This document shows, piece by piece, positions 1 to 7,797 of a stretch of 64,000 bases of DNA. How positions within the stretch are numbered: the first letter of the stretch is position 1; the number at the start of each line of letters is the position of its first letter. Below the pieces are notes generated by a model that made no database searches, had not been told where the DNA came from, and saw only the letters and a program-made list of their open reading frames with translations. Both the position numbers and the translations under genes were made by a program. Source of the stretch: Streptomyces sp. NBC_00510 (GTDB lineage Bacteria; Actinomycetota; Actinomycetes; Streptomycetales; Streptomycetaceae). The DNA lies in NCBI GenBank assembly GCA_036013505.1, contig CP107851.1:558001-622000 (forward strand), written 5' to 3'.

Positions 1-117
1 CCGGCTGTCGCCGACACGGTCGTACTCGGCGAGGGTACCTTCGAGGAGGACGACGTCGGGATCTGCTCGCGCTGGATCTTCAGCAAGCCCGGGCCCGGTC
101 GGCGAGCAGGCCGGTGA
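1..117 (+). CDS. 3' end of an unidentified gene, cut by the window edge
   Basis: A reading frame open from the first base ends with TGA at 115-117. It gives about 38 residues with non-random composition, including an acidic stretch (GEGTFEEDDVG) followed by ICSRWIF. The start lies outside the window. I do not recognise the family, and the length is too short to exclude chance. Confidence 0.3.
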   Translation, partial: PAVADTVVLGEGTFEEDDVGICSRWIFSKPGPGRRAGR

Positions 118-168
118 CGGCGGTGACGCAGGCGGGCGCGGTGCAGGGTCAAGGACGCTGATTGGTTG

Positions 169-441
169 TCACTCGTAGCCGAGATCTTCTTCGGAGTGCA
201 GGTGCCACCCGCCGTCCTGCTTGACCAGGACGAAGGCGGTGCGCTCAAAAACGTCGTGGTACCCGGAATACGGGTCGTGGCCATAGGAGAACCAGAGCGC
301 CTCGATCCGCGCCGTCTGCGGGGTCTCGCTGACGACGGTCACCTCTTCCAGTGTGGTCACGGCGCCGAATTCATCAGTTTTGTCGCGGTTGTGCGCTCTG
401 GCATACTCGGCGCAGAAGTCAGCAGGGCTCTGATAGAGCAT
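169..441 (-). CDS. Small SnoaL/NTF2-like hypothetical protein (90 aa)
   Basis: The 90-residue product opens with YQSPADFCAEYARAHNRDK and continues with alternating beta-strand-like segments ending in ERTAFVLVKQDGGWHLHSEE. This layout resembles the tail of SnoaL/DUF4440-type NTF2-fold proteins, where a final strand carries a GGWHL-like motif. The frame stays open further upstream, but I start at 441 because AAGGGG sits 6 bases before this ATG and the upstream residues are low-complexity Arg/Pro. NTF2-fold proteins can be enzymes or binding modules, and nothing here fixes a substrate. The upstream DNA holds an IS fragment, so the gene may be an isolated survivor. Confidence 0.55.
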   Translation of the reverse strand: MLYQSPADFCAEYARAHNRDKTDEFGAVTTLEEVTVVSETPQTARIEALWFSYGHDPYSGYHDVFERTAFVLVKQDGGWHLHSEEDLGYE

Positions 442-529
442 CTGAACCCCTTGGGTACAGGTTGCGGCCGGTTTGTATGAGCAGATTGTAATGGGAAAGG
501 CTCCACCTGGTTCTGACTCGGCTGCGGGT

Positions 530-915
530 GCCGAGGCATTTCGGCTGGTCGACGGCGGTGAACGGCTCCAGCCATGCCCGGGCCGCCCGCAGGGGCCCCG
601 AAGTGGCCCCAGTGCGGTCGATGGTGCACGGCCGGGCGGTAAGCGCCATGTGCTCCTTCGCGGGCGGGGCATCCCGCTCGCCGTGTCGCCGAGCGGCGGC
701 AATCGCAACGACTCCACGCAACTGGTACCGCTGCCGGGAAAGGTCCCGTCGGTGGCCGGCCTGGCCGGCGGGCTGCGCAAACGACGCGACACGCGTTGCG
801 TCGACTGCGGCTACGGCCACGACACATATCCGGTTCGGGAACGCGGCATCAGGCCGGTGATCGCACCTCGTGGTGTCCCACAGGGGTCCGGCCTTCCCGT
901 GCATCGCTGGATGCC
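530..915 (+). pseudogene. IS5-type transposase remnant
   Basis: Two forward frames together resemble the catalytic part of an IS5-family DDE transposase: SSHARAARRGPE in one frame, then GIPLAVSPSGGNRNDSTQL, GYGHDTY, RERGIRPVIAPRG and GSGLPVHRW in the other. The switch of frame near 590-600 indicates a frameshift. The N-terminus, the glutamate-containing C-terminus and recognisable terminal repeats are missing, so this is a dead fragment. Confidence 0.7.
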
Positions 916-924
916 GGGCCAGGC

Positions 925-1063
925 CGCATGGCCGAACCCCAGCGGCCCCGGCTCACGACTGTGGAAGTTCCGCACCGGTGACACGGTGACGTCGCCGGCG
1001 GTGGCCGCCAACGTGGTCTACGCCGGCAGCGAGGACGGATACCTGTACGCCGTGCGGACATGA
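925..1063 (+). pseudogene. Terminal PQQ-type beta-propeller repeat, fragment
   Basis: In the same open frame as the IS5 remnant, the last 40 residues read LWKFRTGDTVTSPAVAANVV then YAGSEDGYLYAVRT. This is a typical PQQ-binding-like beta-propeller (PQQ_2) repeat ending a protein. It is probably the 3' end of a propeller gene whose front was lost when the IS inserted; the two halves now form one chimeric frame (473-1063). Confidence 0.6.
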
Positions 1064-1629
1064 CAGCACACACCACCACAACCGCAGCGCCTTTCGCCAT
1101 GGCAGCGGAGCAACGATTCCGCCGTGCCGCACACAACGTGTTGGACGAGGTGCCGCACGGCATCAGGTGAAAAGACCGCCTGACCAGTCCAGGATTCCTG
1201 CCGGCTGTCTGGTGGGCGCGCATGAGGACTGCGCAGCGGAACACGCAGGAACATCCCGGCATCTCCTCTCCCGCAGGGCGGTCCCAGGCGGCCAGGCCGG
1301 GTGCGTGCGCCGCGTGCGCTGGCCGTACATGCCTGCCGGAGGTAGCCTTTTGAAAGGCGTACGGGACTGGCTGGGCTGGTAGGTCCTGTCGGGCCGCGGA
1401 AATTCATGCACTCCCGATGAGGAGCGGCTCGTTTTTCTGAAGCGGTCCCGGGGATTCGCGTCTGTCCACAATATACCCCTCGACAAAGGGGCAGTATTCC
1501 CGACTGCCTTGTGCGCGGCGGTCAACCGTCCAGAGGGCTACCCGGCATGTGCTCCGGTCAGGTGTCGGTCAGGCGTGTCGATCCCGGACTCACCGTGTTG
1601 AGACCTCGACGTTCGATCAGCGACGGGTT
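1064..1629. other. Gene-free stretch
   Basis: I see no convincing gene. A short hairpin (CCCCT at 1476-1480 paired with AGGGG at 1487-1491, loop CGACAA) lies 140 bases before the next gene. Its role is unknown. The promoter of the operon starting at 1630 should lie in the last part of this stretch. Confidence 0.5.
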
Positions 1630-3132
1630 ATGCACATGGGCTGGCTTACCTTCGGTTACTTCGTCTCGTACATTCCCTACGCCATGCTGGTGAAGGCCCT
1701 GGCCAGCGGCGTGACTCCGCTGTCGACTGAGCCGGTCAACGGTTTCGTGCTGCTGCCCGCAGCCGTCCTCGGACAGCTCGCGGCGATGACCGTCTTCTTC
1801 GGCCTCACTGGTCGGTGGCGGCATATGCGACGGAGCGGGATCGGCAACGCGCGGATCCCGGTACCGGGCCGGGAGACGCTGGCGGCCGGCTTCTTTACGT
1901 CGCTCATCATCGGCTCCACCACGATGAACTACACCTTTTCCGGTGTCTCGATCCTCTTCATGCTGTTGCTGATGCGGGGAGGAGTCCTGGTCCTCTCCCC
2001 ATTGGTCGACATGACCCGCAAGCGGCGGGTGACGACACCCTCCTGGGTAGCGCTGTGCCTCAGCCTGATAGCGGTTTCGGTGGCTCTCGGCGATGTGCAC
2101 AGCTACCTCCTCCCGCTTGCTGCCGCGCTGAGCGTCCTCATCTACCTCGTCGGCTACCTCGGCCGGTTCGAGATCATGATCCGGGTGGCCAAGAACGGGG
2201 TTGTCGCAACAGACCGCCGCTACTTCGCGGAGGAGCATGTCGCGGCACCCGTATGCCTGGCTCTGCTGCTGGGGGCAGGGGCGCTGGTGGGGCAACCGCA
2301 ACTGCGCGCGGGCTTCACCACATTCCTCGGCACCCCTGCCGCCTTGGCGGCAGCGGGGATAGGAGTGGCATATGAGGTGCTGTTCGTCTTCGCTACGCTG
2401 ATCTATCTCGACCGGCGGGAGTACACCTGGGGTGTGCCGGCATGGGCGTTCGCCAGCCTGATGTCCGGCCTGGTCGCCTCATTCTCGCTCGCGTGGGTGG
2501 CCGGACTCCAAGCTCCGGGGACCTCTCAGCTCATCGCGCTCGCGTTCGGTGTCGGCGCGGCGGGGGCCCTGTCCTATCCATCGGCCTTGGTCTGGTGGCG
2601 GACACGCTGCACCGGCGCGGCATACCGCGTGCTGTTCGTCTGCGGCGGGAACACCTCGCGTTCGCCCATGGCCGAGGTCATCGCGTGGGCCCAGGCCGCG
2701 GAGGCGGGAGTCCCACACCTCTTCCGGTTCTCCAGCGCGGGTGTCGCGACGACGCAGCCTGCGAGCCCGATGACTGAGGACGCCCGGTCCGCGCTCGCTG
2801 AACTCGGTCTGCAGCGGGTGCCGGGCCGGGGGAATCCGCGCCGCCACCGCTCACGCCCGGTCACCCCGGAAGTCTGCCGGGTCAGCTCCGTCATCTACTG
2901 CATGACCCGAGCCCACCGCGACAGGGTGATCGCCATGGCGCCCGAGGCCGAGGGCCGCGCCTTGTGTCTGGACCCGCTCCGTGACATCCCCAATCCGGAG
3001 GGGCAGCCGTTGGACGTGCACCGCAGGTGCGCCCGGCACATCCAGCGGTCCGTGCACGTGCGTCTTCGCGAGCTCCTCGGCGACCCGGGGGGCGCTGCGG
3101 CTCCGCTCTCGGACGAGGGTGATCACGGATGA
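1630..3132 (+). CDS. Polytopic membrane protein fused to a low-molecular-weight protein-tyrosine-phosphatase domain
   Basis: The product is about 500 aa. Residues 1-330 hold roughly nine or ten hydrophobic segments, resembling a small-molecule exporter of the EamA/DMT general type, but I cannot assign the family. From residue 333 a complete LMW-PTP-like domain follows. The P-loop is VLFVCGGNTSRSP with nucleophile Cys338 and Arg344 (C-X5-R), and the general-acid Asp448 sits in LDPLRDIP, at the usual spacing. Known LMW-PTPs dephosphorylate phosphotyrosine, and relatives reduce arsenate or act on small phosphates. Fusion to a transporter suggests that export and dephosphorylation of one compound are coupled (inference). 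It is the first gene of a six-gene operon and overlaps the next by 4 bases (ATGA). The start is uncertain: ATG 1636 is also possible, and no strong ribosome-binding site is seen. Confidence 0.8.
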   Translation: MHMGWLTFGYFVSYIPYAMLVKALASGVTPLSTEPVNGFVLLPAAVLGQLAAMTVFFGLTGRWRHMRRSGIGNARIPVPGRETLAAGFFTSLIIGSTTMNYTFSGVSILFMLLLMRGGVLVLSPLVDMTRKRRVTTPSWVALCLSLIAVSVALGDVHSYLLPLAAALSVLIYLVGYLGRFEIMIRVAKNGVVATDRRYFAEEHVAAPVCLALLLGAGALVGQPQLRAGFTTFLGTPAALAAAGIGVAYEVLFVFATLIYLDRREYTWGVPAWAFASLMSGLVASFSLAWVAGLQAPGTSQLIALAFGVGAAGALSYPSALVWWRTRCTGAAYRVLFVCGGNTSRSPMAEVIAWAQAAEAGVPHLFRFSSAGVATTQPASPMTEDARSALAELGLQRVPGRGNPRRHRSRPVTPEVCRVSSVIYCMTRAHRDRVIAMAPEAEGRALCLDPLRDIPNPEGQPLDVHRRCARHIQRSVHVRLRELLGDPGGAAAPLSDEGDHG

Positions 3133-3809
3133 CGCCCGGGCTCCGCGACGGTCTGTCCCTGATCACCTCCCGCCACTGCACGAGAGCCTTTCTGGATCGG
3201 GTGGTGCCATGGGAGGTCCTGGCGGAGGTACTCCTGGCCGCCGGCCACGCGCCCTCGAGCCGCAACACCCAGATGTGGCAGGTGACGGTGGTGACCGGCA
3301 GCGCCCTGGAGGCGCTGGTGGCTGCCCTGTGCGAGAGCTTCGACCGCGGTGATCCGCCCAGACCGGACTACGCCAACCGGCCGCCGTCGCTTGACGACGC
3401 CGTCGAGCGCCGCGCCGGGCACGCCGCGTCGGGAGTACTGCTCGCCAAGGGCCATGCCGCCCCGGACCACGCCGCCGCTCGGGCCCATCTCCGTGACAAC
3501 CTGCGCTTCTACGGGGCACCGACCGCCCTGGTCTGCCATCTGCCCGGGAACGCGGTGCCGGGCACCTTCCTGGAGATGGGCTTCTTCCTGCAGAACGTCA
3601 TGCTCGGACTGGTGGCGGGGGGCCTCAGCAGCTGCCCGCAGTTCAGTGTCGCCGGCTACGGGGATGTGCTGCGCCTAAAGCTGGGAATCGACACCGACCG
3701 GCTCGTCGTGTGCACTCTGGCAGTCGGGTACGCGGACGAGGCGGCCCCGGTCAATCGGTTCGTTCCGCGGCGGGCCGGTCTGGAGGAGTACGTCCAGTGG
3801 CGCGATTGA
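3129..3809 (+). CDS. Nitroreductase-family FMN oxidoreductase (226 aa)
   Basis: The N-terminus SRHCTRAFLDRVVPWEVLAE, then APSSRNTQMWQ, follows the FMN-binding pattern of the NfsB-type nitroreductase fold. A central helix and LEMGFFLQNVMLGLVAGGLS fit the dimer core, and GYADEAAPVNRFVPRR matches the conserved C-terminal end. Family members bind FMN at a dimer interface and reduce nitro, quinone or enone groups; in natural-product pathways they also oxidise azolines or reduce cyclic dienones. Start ATG 3129 overlaps the stop of the membrane-phosphatase gene (ATGA), which indicates translational coupling. Context points to a redox step in a shikimate-related small-molecule route, with the exact substrate unknown. 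Confidence 0.85.
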   Translation: MTPGLRDGLSLITSRHCTRAFLDRVVPWEVLAEVLLAAGHAPSSRNTQMWQVTVVTGSALEALVAALCESFDRGDPPRPDYANRPPSLDDAVERRAGHAASGVLLAKGHAAPDHAAARAHLRDNLRFYGAPTALVCHLPGNAVPGTFLEMGFFLQNVMLGLVAGGLSSCPQFSVAGYGDVLRLKLGIDTDRLVVCTLAVGYADEAAPVNRFVPRRAGLEEYVQWRD

Positions 3810-5407
3810 CGAGCCGATATGGTGCCGACGTCGGGCGTCGGGCCCGTCTGGTGGCGGTGATCGCCGAACCGGAAGACCTCACCGCGGCTCGCCTGCGTGC
3901 GCTCGCAGGAGTGGCCGACGTGCTGGAGGTCCGCGCCGACCTCATCGGCGATCCCGATCCGCACCGGCTGCGCCGGCATTTTCCCGGACCGCTGACCTAC
4001 AGTTTGCGCTCGCCGCGACACGGCGGCCGCTCCGCCGCCGGCCCGGTCGAGCGGCGCACCCGGCTGCTGCGCGCAGCGGACCACTACGACCTGGTCGATC
4101 TGGAGGCCATGGACGACGTGGCGCCGGAGTTGCTGGCGGACATCGCGGCCCAGCAGCGGCGTATCTCCTGGCACGCGCCCCCAAGCCCGGAGCAACGGTC
4201 CGACCCTGGCCTCCGGTCCGGTCTGCTCCATTCCTCGGCGGCACTGCTCGAGCGGTTCGCCGCGATGGCCGCCGTACCAGCGGCCCAGTACCTCCTCGTG
4301 CCGCAGTCGGGCACGCAGGGAGGATGGGCAGCGCCGCTGCTGCTCACCGGGCTCGGACGTACCGATGTGACGGCGTTCGCGTCCGGCCCGGCCGGCACCT
4401 GGACCCGGGTGCTGGCGCCGTGGCTGGGGGCACCCGTAGTCTTCGGCCGGGCTGGTATCGCCGGGGCGGACGGAATGCCCAGCGTGAGCCAACTCCTCAC
4501 CGACTACGGCCTGCCCGCGCTGCCCCCGCTCAGCGGCCTGTTCGGCATTGCCGGGCGTGCCCCCGGGCGGTCGTTGTCGCCCCGGCTGCACAACGCGGCG
4601 TTGCGGGAGTTGAGGCTGCCCGCGCTCTACCTGCCTTTCCAGGTGGATGTGTTCTCCCGATTCTTGCACCAGGCCATGGACTTCGGGGCGCTGGGCGGAC
4701 CGCCGCTGCGCGGGCTGACCGTGACCGCCCCCCACAAGGAAAGCGCGCTCGAAGCGGCCGACATCGCCGACCCGGAGGCACGGGGGTGCGGGGCGGCAAA
4801 CCTGCTGTGCCTCGACGCCGGGCGCTGGCGCGCGGCCACCACCGACACCTCCGCTGCCCTGCACACCCTCGCCCGGGCCGGAGTCGATCCGAGCGGCCGC
4901 AGGGCCGCCGTCATCGGTTGCGGCGGTGCCGGGCGGGCCGTCGCGTTGGCCCTGTGCCAGGCCGGAGCCCGGGTGACCCTGGTCAACCGAGGGGTTGCGC
5001 TAGGCCGGGCAGCCTCCTCGCGTCTCGGGCTTCCCTATGTGCCGCTGTCCCGGTTCTCCCCGGCGGGGTACACCGTGCTCGCTCATGCCACGCCCCTGGT
5101 GGAACGGGAGCCGTTCCCGGTCTCCACCGTCGACTGGGACGCGGCGGTGCTGGAGATGGCCTACCGCGATCCGCCGACCGCGCTCATGGGCGCCACCCGC
5201 GCCCGAGGACTGATCGGCATCGACGGCTGGGAGGTCCTGTTCATCGAAGTACAGGAGCAGTTCAAGCTGCTGACGGGCCATCCGCTGCCCGAGGCACTGC
5301 CTCTGCACACCGTGTGCTTCGGCCAAGCCGAGCCGCCCGATGCCCACGACCTCACCGAATCAGCGGGACTCGCCCCGACGCACCCTACGAGCAGGGAGGC
5401 ACCATGA
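3797..5407 (+). CDS. Fused type I 3-dehydroquinase-like / shikimate dehydrogenase-like protein (536 aa)
   Basis: Residues 15-240 align with type I dehydroquinate dehydratase: EVRAD at 45-49, VDLE at 100-103, ISWHAP with His126, TRV with Arg204. The Schiff-base lysine position, just before VPQS, is Gln164, and the conserved Gln of the lid (GQ) is Met227, so normal dehydratase chemistry is doubtful. Residues 245-520 are shikimate-dehydrogenase-like: GRSLSPRLHN, TAPHKE with catalytic Lys314, TTDTS with Asp350 in place of NTDG, and the NADP-binding GCGGAG at 374-379. This AroD-AroE order is known as a fusion in plants and some bacteria. I chose GTG 3797 because GGAGGAG lies 8 bases upstream; it overlaps the nitroreductase by 13 bases. 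The divergent sites suggest a secondary-metabolic paralogue, not the housekeeping shikimate enzyme. Confidence 0.85.
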   Translation: MARLTSRYGADVGRRARLVAVIAEPEDLTAARLRALAGVADVLEVRADLIGDPDPHRLRRHFPGPLTYSLRSPRHGGRSAAGPVERRTRLLRAADHYDLVDLEAMDDVAPELLADIAAQQRRISWHAPPSPEQRSDPGLRSGLLHSSAALLERFAAMAAVPAAQYLLVPQSGTQGGWAAPLLLTGLGRTDVTAFASGPAGTWTRVLAPWLGAPVVFGRAGIAGADGMPSVSQLLTDYGLPALPPLSGLFGIAGRAPGRSLSPRLHNAALRELRLPALYLPFQVDVFSRFLHQAMDFGALGGPPLRGLTVTAPHKESALEAADIADPEARGCGAANLLCLDAGRWRAATTDTSAALHTLARAGVDPSGRRAAVIGCGGAGRAVALALCQAGARVTLVNRGVALGRAASSRLGLPYVPLSRFSPAGYTVLAHATPLVEREPFPVSTVDWDAAVLEMAYRDPPTALMGATRARGLIGIDGWEVLFIEVQEQFKLLTGHPLPEALPLHTVCFGQAEPPDAHDLTESAGLAPTHPTSREAP

Positions 5408-5823
5408 CGACCCGATCCGCGTCCTCCGCCGGACCGGCCACACCGCGGCCGCCCGGCACGCCGGACGTCTCGACGCTGCTGGGCGACTGGGTCAACACCG
5501 ACCAGCGCAGTTTGAAGGGCGCCCGCCAGCTGAGCGTGACCTGGCACGAGGGGGGCATGTTCGTCAGGGCCTTCGGCACCGGTGGCCCGCAACCACGCGA
5601 CTGGGGTGAGGAGTCGGCGGTCCTGTACACCACGCCGGACACACCGTCGGTCGCCTCGTCGTTCTCGGCGGTCTACGACTTCGGCTCGCGGCGCACCGTT
5701 GTGGGCGCTTACCACAAGGCGGGCGTCCTGGTGACCACCACATGCACCGTCTTCAGCGATGCCAGCGGGGGTACCGATCACTGGGCCCGCTCGTTCTTCC
5801 ACAGGGCAGAGGCACGGCCATGA
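5404..5823 (+). CDS. Small lipocalin/avidin-like hypothetical protein A (139 aa)
   Basis: After a Pro/Ala-rich leader the protein reads STLLGDWVNTDQRSLKG and then alternates short beta strands to the end, with no signal peptide. The opening LxGxWVNxD and the strand-rich body suggest a small beta-barrel of lipocalin or avidin type. The next gene encodes a protein with the same opening (ATLAGSWVNCDTTAAGI) and similar length, so the two look like tandem duplicates. The gene starts inside the stop of the fused shikimate-type gene (ATGA) after GGGAGG. Roles could be substrate carriage or cyclase-like catalysis; the sequence does not decide. Confidence 0.7.
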   Translation: MTTRSASSAGPATPRPPGTPDVSTLLGDWVNTDQRSLKGARQLSVTWHEGGMFVRAFGTGGPQPRDWGEESAVLYTTPDTPSVASSFSAVYDFGSRRTVVGAYHKAGVLVTTTCTVFSDASGGTDHWARSFFHRAEARP

Positions 5824-6233
5824 CGGCACATGTGGTCGATCCGGCAACGCTGGCAGGCAGCTGGGTCAACTGCGACACCACCGCCGCCGGTATCCACGTG
5901 GTCGATGCCGCGGTCGACCACAGCGGGCTCACGCTGCGGATCACCGAGCGTGGCGGCCCGGAGCCCTCACAAGGCGCGCTCGCATCGACCACGACACCCG
6001 TCACCAGAGCCATCTTGCCCGCCGTCCCGCTGGCCGACGACATCGACGCCACCGAGGCCGTGGCCTTTCTCGCCGAAGGCCCGCTCGACTCCCGGCAGGT
6101 GGTCATCGTCGGCTACCTCAACCGCGGCCTGCTGACCATCGATGTCCATACCGTCCATCCCACCGGAACCCAGATACCCAACACGATGTACCGCGCCCAC
6201 TTCTTCCGCTTCGAAGAGGCCACCCCCATATGA
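5820..6233 (+). CDS. Small lipocalin/avidin-like hypothetical protein B (137 aa)
   Basis: A paralogue of the preceding gene, with the shared opening LAGSWVNCDTTAAGIHVVD and the same overall strand pattern. It ends with TMYRAHFFRFEEATPI, comparable to DHWARSFFHRAEARP in the first copy; the aromatic pair near the end is conserved. It starts by ATGA overlap at 5820 and itself overlaps the monooxygenase gene by ATGA. No export signal is present, so it should be cytosolic. Duplicate barrels next to redox enzymes may form a heterodimer (inference). I do not recognise a named family. Confidence 0.7.
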   Translation: MTAHVVDPATLAGSWVNCDTTAAGIHVVDAAVDHSGLTLRITERGGPEPSQGALASTTTPVTRAILPAVPLADDIDATEAVAFLAEGPLDSRQVVIVGYLNRGLLTIDVHTVHPTGTQIPNTMYRAHFFRFEEATPI

Positions 6234-7456
6234 CCGACGACCTGGGCCACGCCACCCGTCCGGCCCGCAAACTGGCGGTCGGCGACGACCAGGCAGTTCT
6301 CGGTGCCCTGGCGAAGCTCGCCGAAGACAGATTCGCCCCCCGTGCCGATGAGTACGACCGCACGACCGCCTTTCCCACCGAGGACTTCGACGATCTGTTC
6401 TCCGACGGTCTCCTGGGCGCCGCTGTGCCCCGGGGGTACGGCGGACTGGGCTACGGCCCCGCGCAACGCAATACCCTCCCCCTGTGGGAGATGACCACCA
6501 CGCTGGCCAAGGCCGATCTGTCGCTGGCCCGCTGCTGGGAAGGGCACGCCAACTCACTTGTCCTCATCGACGCCCTCGCCACCTCGGAGCAGAAGCGGCG
6601 CTGGTTCACCGGCGTGGTGGAACACGGGGAGAACTGGGCCGCCTGGAGCGGCGAACCCCAGACCCCCAAGCCGGGCGAGAGCGCTCGCTTCGGCACCACG
6701 CTGACCCCCGTCCAGGGCGGCTGGACCCTCCGCGGCAGCAAGGCGTTCGCCACCGGCGCCACCGGCGCACAGTGGGCGATCCTCCTCGTCGATCCGGCCG
6801 GCCCCGGCGGAGCACGCCAAACCTGGGAGGTCCACGGCAGGCTCCTGCTGCTCGCCTGCGACCTGTCGGACCCGACCGTGACCGTGGACACGTCGTGGTG
6901 GGATCCCGTCGGTATGCGCGCGACGGCCAGCCACGTGGTGCGCTTCCACGACACCTTCATACCGCGCGAGCATCTCATCGGCGGCCCCGGCGGCTACTTC
7001 GACGGGCAGTGGCAGACCGCCTTCGTCCCGCAGTACGCGGCCAGCTTCCTCGGCGGCGCCCTGGCCGCATACGAGTACGGGCTCGCGTATGTGAAACGGC
7101 AGGGCAAGAGCGGTGATCCCTATGTGCAGCAGCGGGTGGGCAGCATGGCGGTCAATGTCGAGACCGCCCACCTCTGGTTGCGCCAGGTCGCAGGTCTGTG
7201 GGACGAAGGCAACCTCGACGAGGCCCGGATCGCCGGCAGCAGGGCCTGGCATGTGATCGGGCATCTGGCGGAAGAAACGGTGCACCACGTCATCCGCGCG
7301 TGCGGCGCCCGCAGCCTGATCCGCCCAAGCCCGGTGGAGCGGATCCTGCGCGATCTGACCTTGTACAAGCTCCACGACAACGACGACCACGTGCTGGCCA
7401 CCATCGGCCGGGCCGTCCTCGGTGAGCCATACGACCCGTTCTTCCACAGACTCTGA
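6230..7456 (+). CDS. Acyl-CoA dehydrogenase-fold flavin monooxygenase (group D-like, 408 aa)
   Basis: The overall fold is acyl-CoA dehydrogenase-like: an N-terminal helical part with LAEDRFAPRADEYDR, then GLLGAAVPRGYGGLGYG, a middle beta domain (GWTLRGSKAFATGATGAQ) and a C-terminal helical bundle. The C-terminus carries RPSPVERILRDLTLYKLHDN. Its arginine/aspartate/histidine pattern is typical of DszC- and HpaB-related monooxygenases, and the catalytic glutamate loop of true acyl-CoA dehydrogenases is not apparent. Such enzymes use reduced flavin to hydroxylate aromatic rings, amines or sulfur. Start ATG 6230 overlaps the previous stop (ATGA). This is the last gene of the operon; a free-flavin reductase would be needed, and the nitroreductase in the operon is a possible partner (inference). 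Confidence 0.8.
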   Translation: MTDDLGHATRPARKLAVGDDQAVLGALAKLAEDRFAPRADEYDRTTAFPTEDFDDLFSDGLLGAAVPRGYGGLGYGPAQRNTLPLWEMTTTLAKADLSLARCWEGHANSLVLIDALATSEQKRRWFTGVVEHGENWAAWSGEPQTPKPGESARFGTTLTPVQGGWTLRGSKAFATGATGAQWAILLVDPAGPGGARQTWEVHGRLLLLACDLSDPTVTVDTSWWDPVGMRATASHVVRFHDTFIPREHLIGGPGGYFDGQWQTAFVPQYAASFLGGALAAYEYGLAYVKRQGKSGDPYVQQRVGSMAVNVETAHLWLRQVAGLWDEGNLDEARIAGSRAWHVIGHLAEETVHHVIRACGARSLIRPSPVERILRDLTLYKLHDNDDHVLATIGRAVLGEPYDPFFHRL

Positions 7457-7732
7457 CGTCCGCACCGGCCTCGGGTCACACCACCGCACGACGGCGGCCC
7501 ACCCGATCCACCTGGGTAGGCCGCCACTTCGTCGCGATCAGGGCCGGCCGTGACGGTGGCGGACTGAGTCAAAGGGTTCCCAGACAATCTGAGCGCTGTC
7601 CGCAGCATTGCGAACAGTGACGTGAGCGGTACAGCGCTGGGCGCGCCAGCGCATTGCCAGTCGACGGTGAGAAAGTCGGGGTTGATGCCCCACGCTGTTC
7701 AACTACAGGACACCGTCCTCACCATGCAGCCC

Positions 7733-7758
7733 CTCGTCGACCGCTGACGGCCGACGAG
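7733..7758. terminator. Possible hairpin terminator between convergent genes
   Basis: CTCGTCG at 7733-7739 pairs with CGACGAG at 7752-7758 around a 12-base loop, followed by GGGCTCTTT. It lies between the end of the six-gene operon and the convergent IclR gene. There is no long T-run, so it may act only as a weak or bidirectional terminator. The remainder of 7457-7797 shows no gene. Confidence 0.4.
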
Positions 7759-7797
7759 AGGGCTCTTTAGCGGACCGTCGACCGGCCCGAGACGTGT

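Noticed and set aside
1476..1491. Hairpin CCCCT/AGGGG as a possible riboswitch or attenuator
   Set aside because: The stem is only five pairs, no conserved aptamer-like sequence is visible, and it is far from the next start codon.
7687..7747. A 20-codon frame with ATG and stop just before the hairpin
   Set aside because: It has no ribosome-binding site, no family similarity and chance length.
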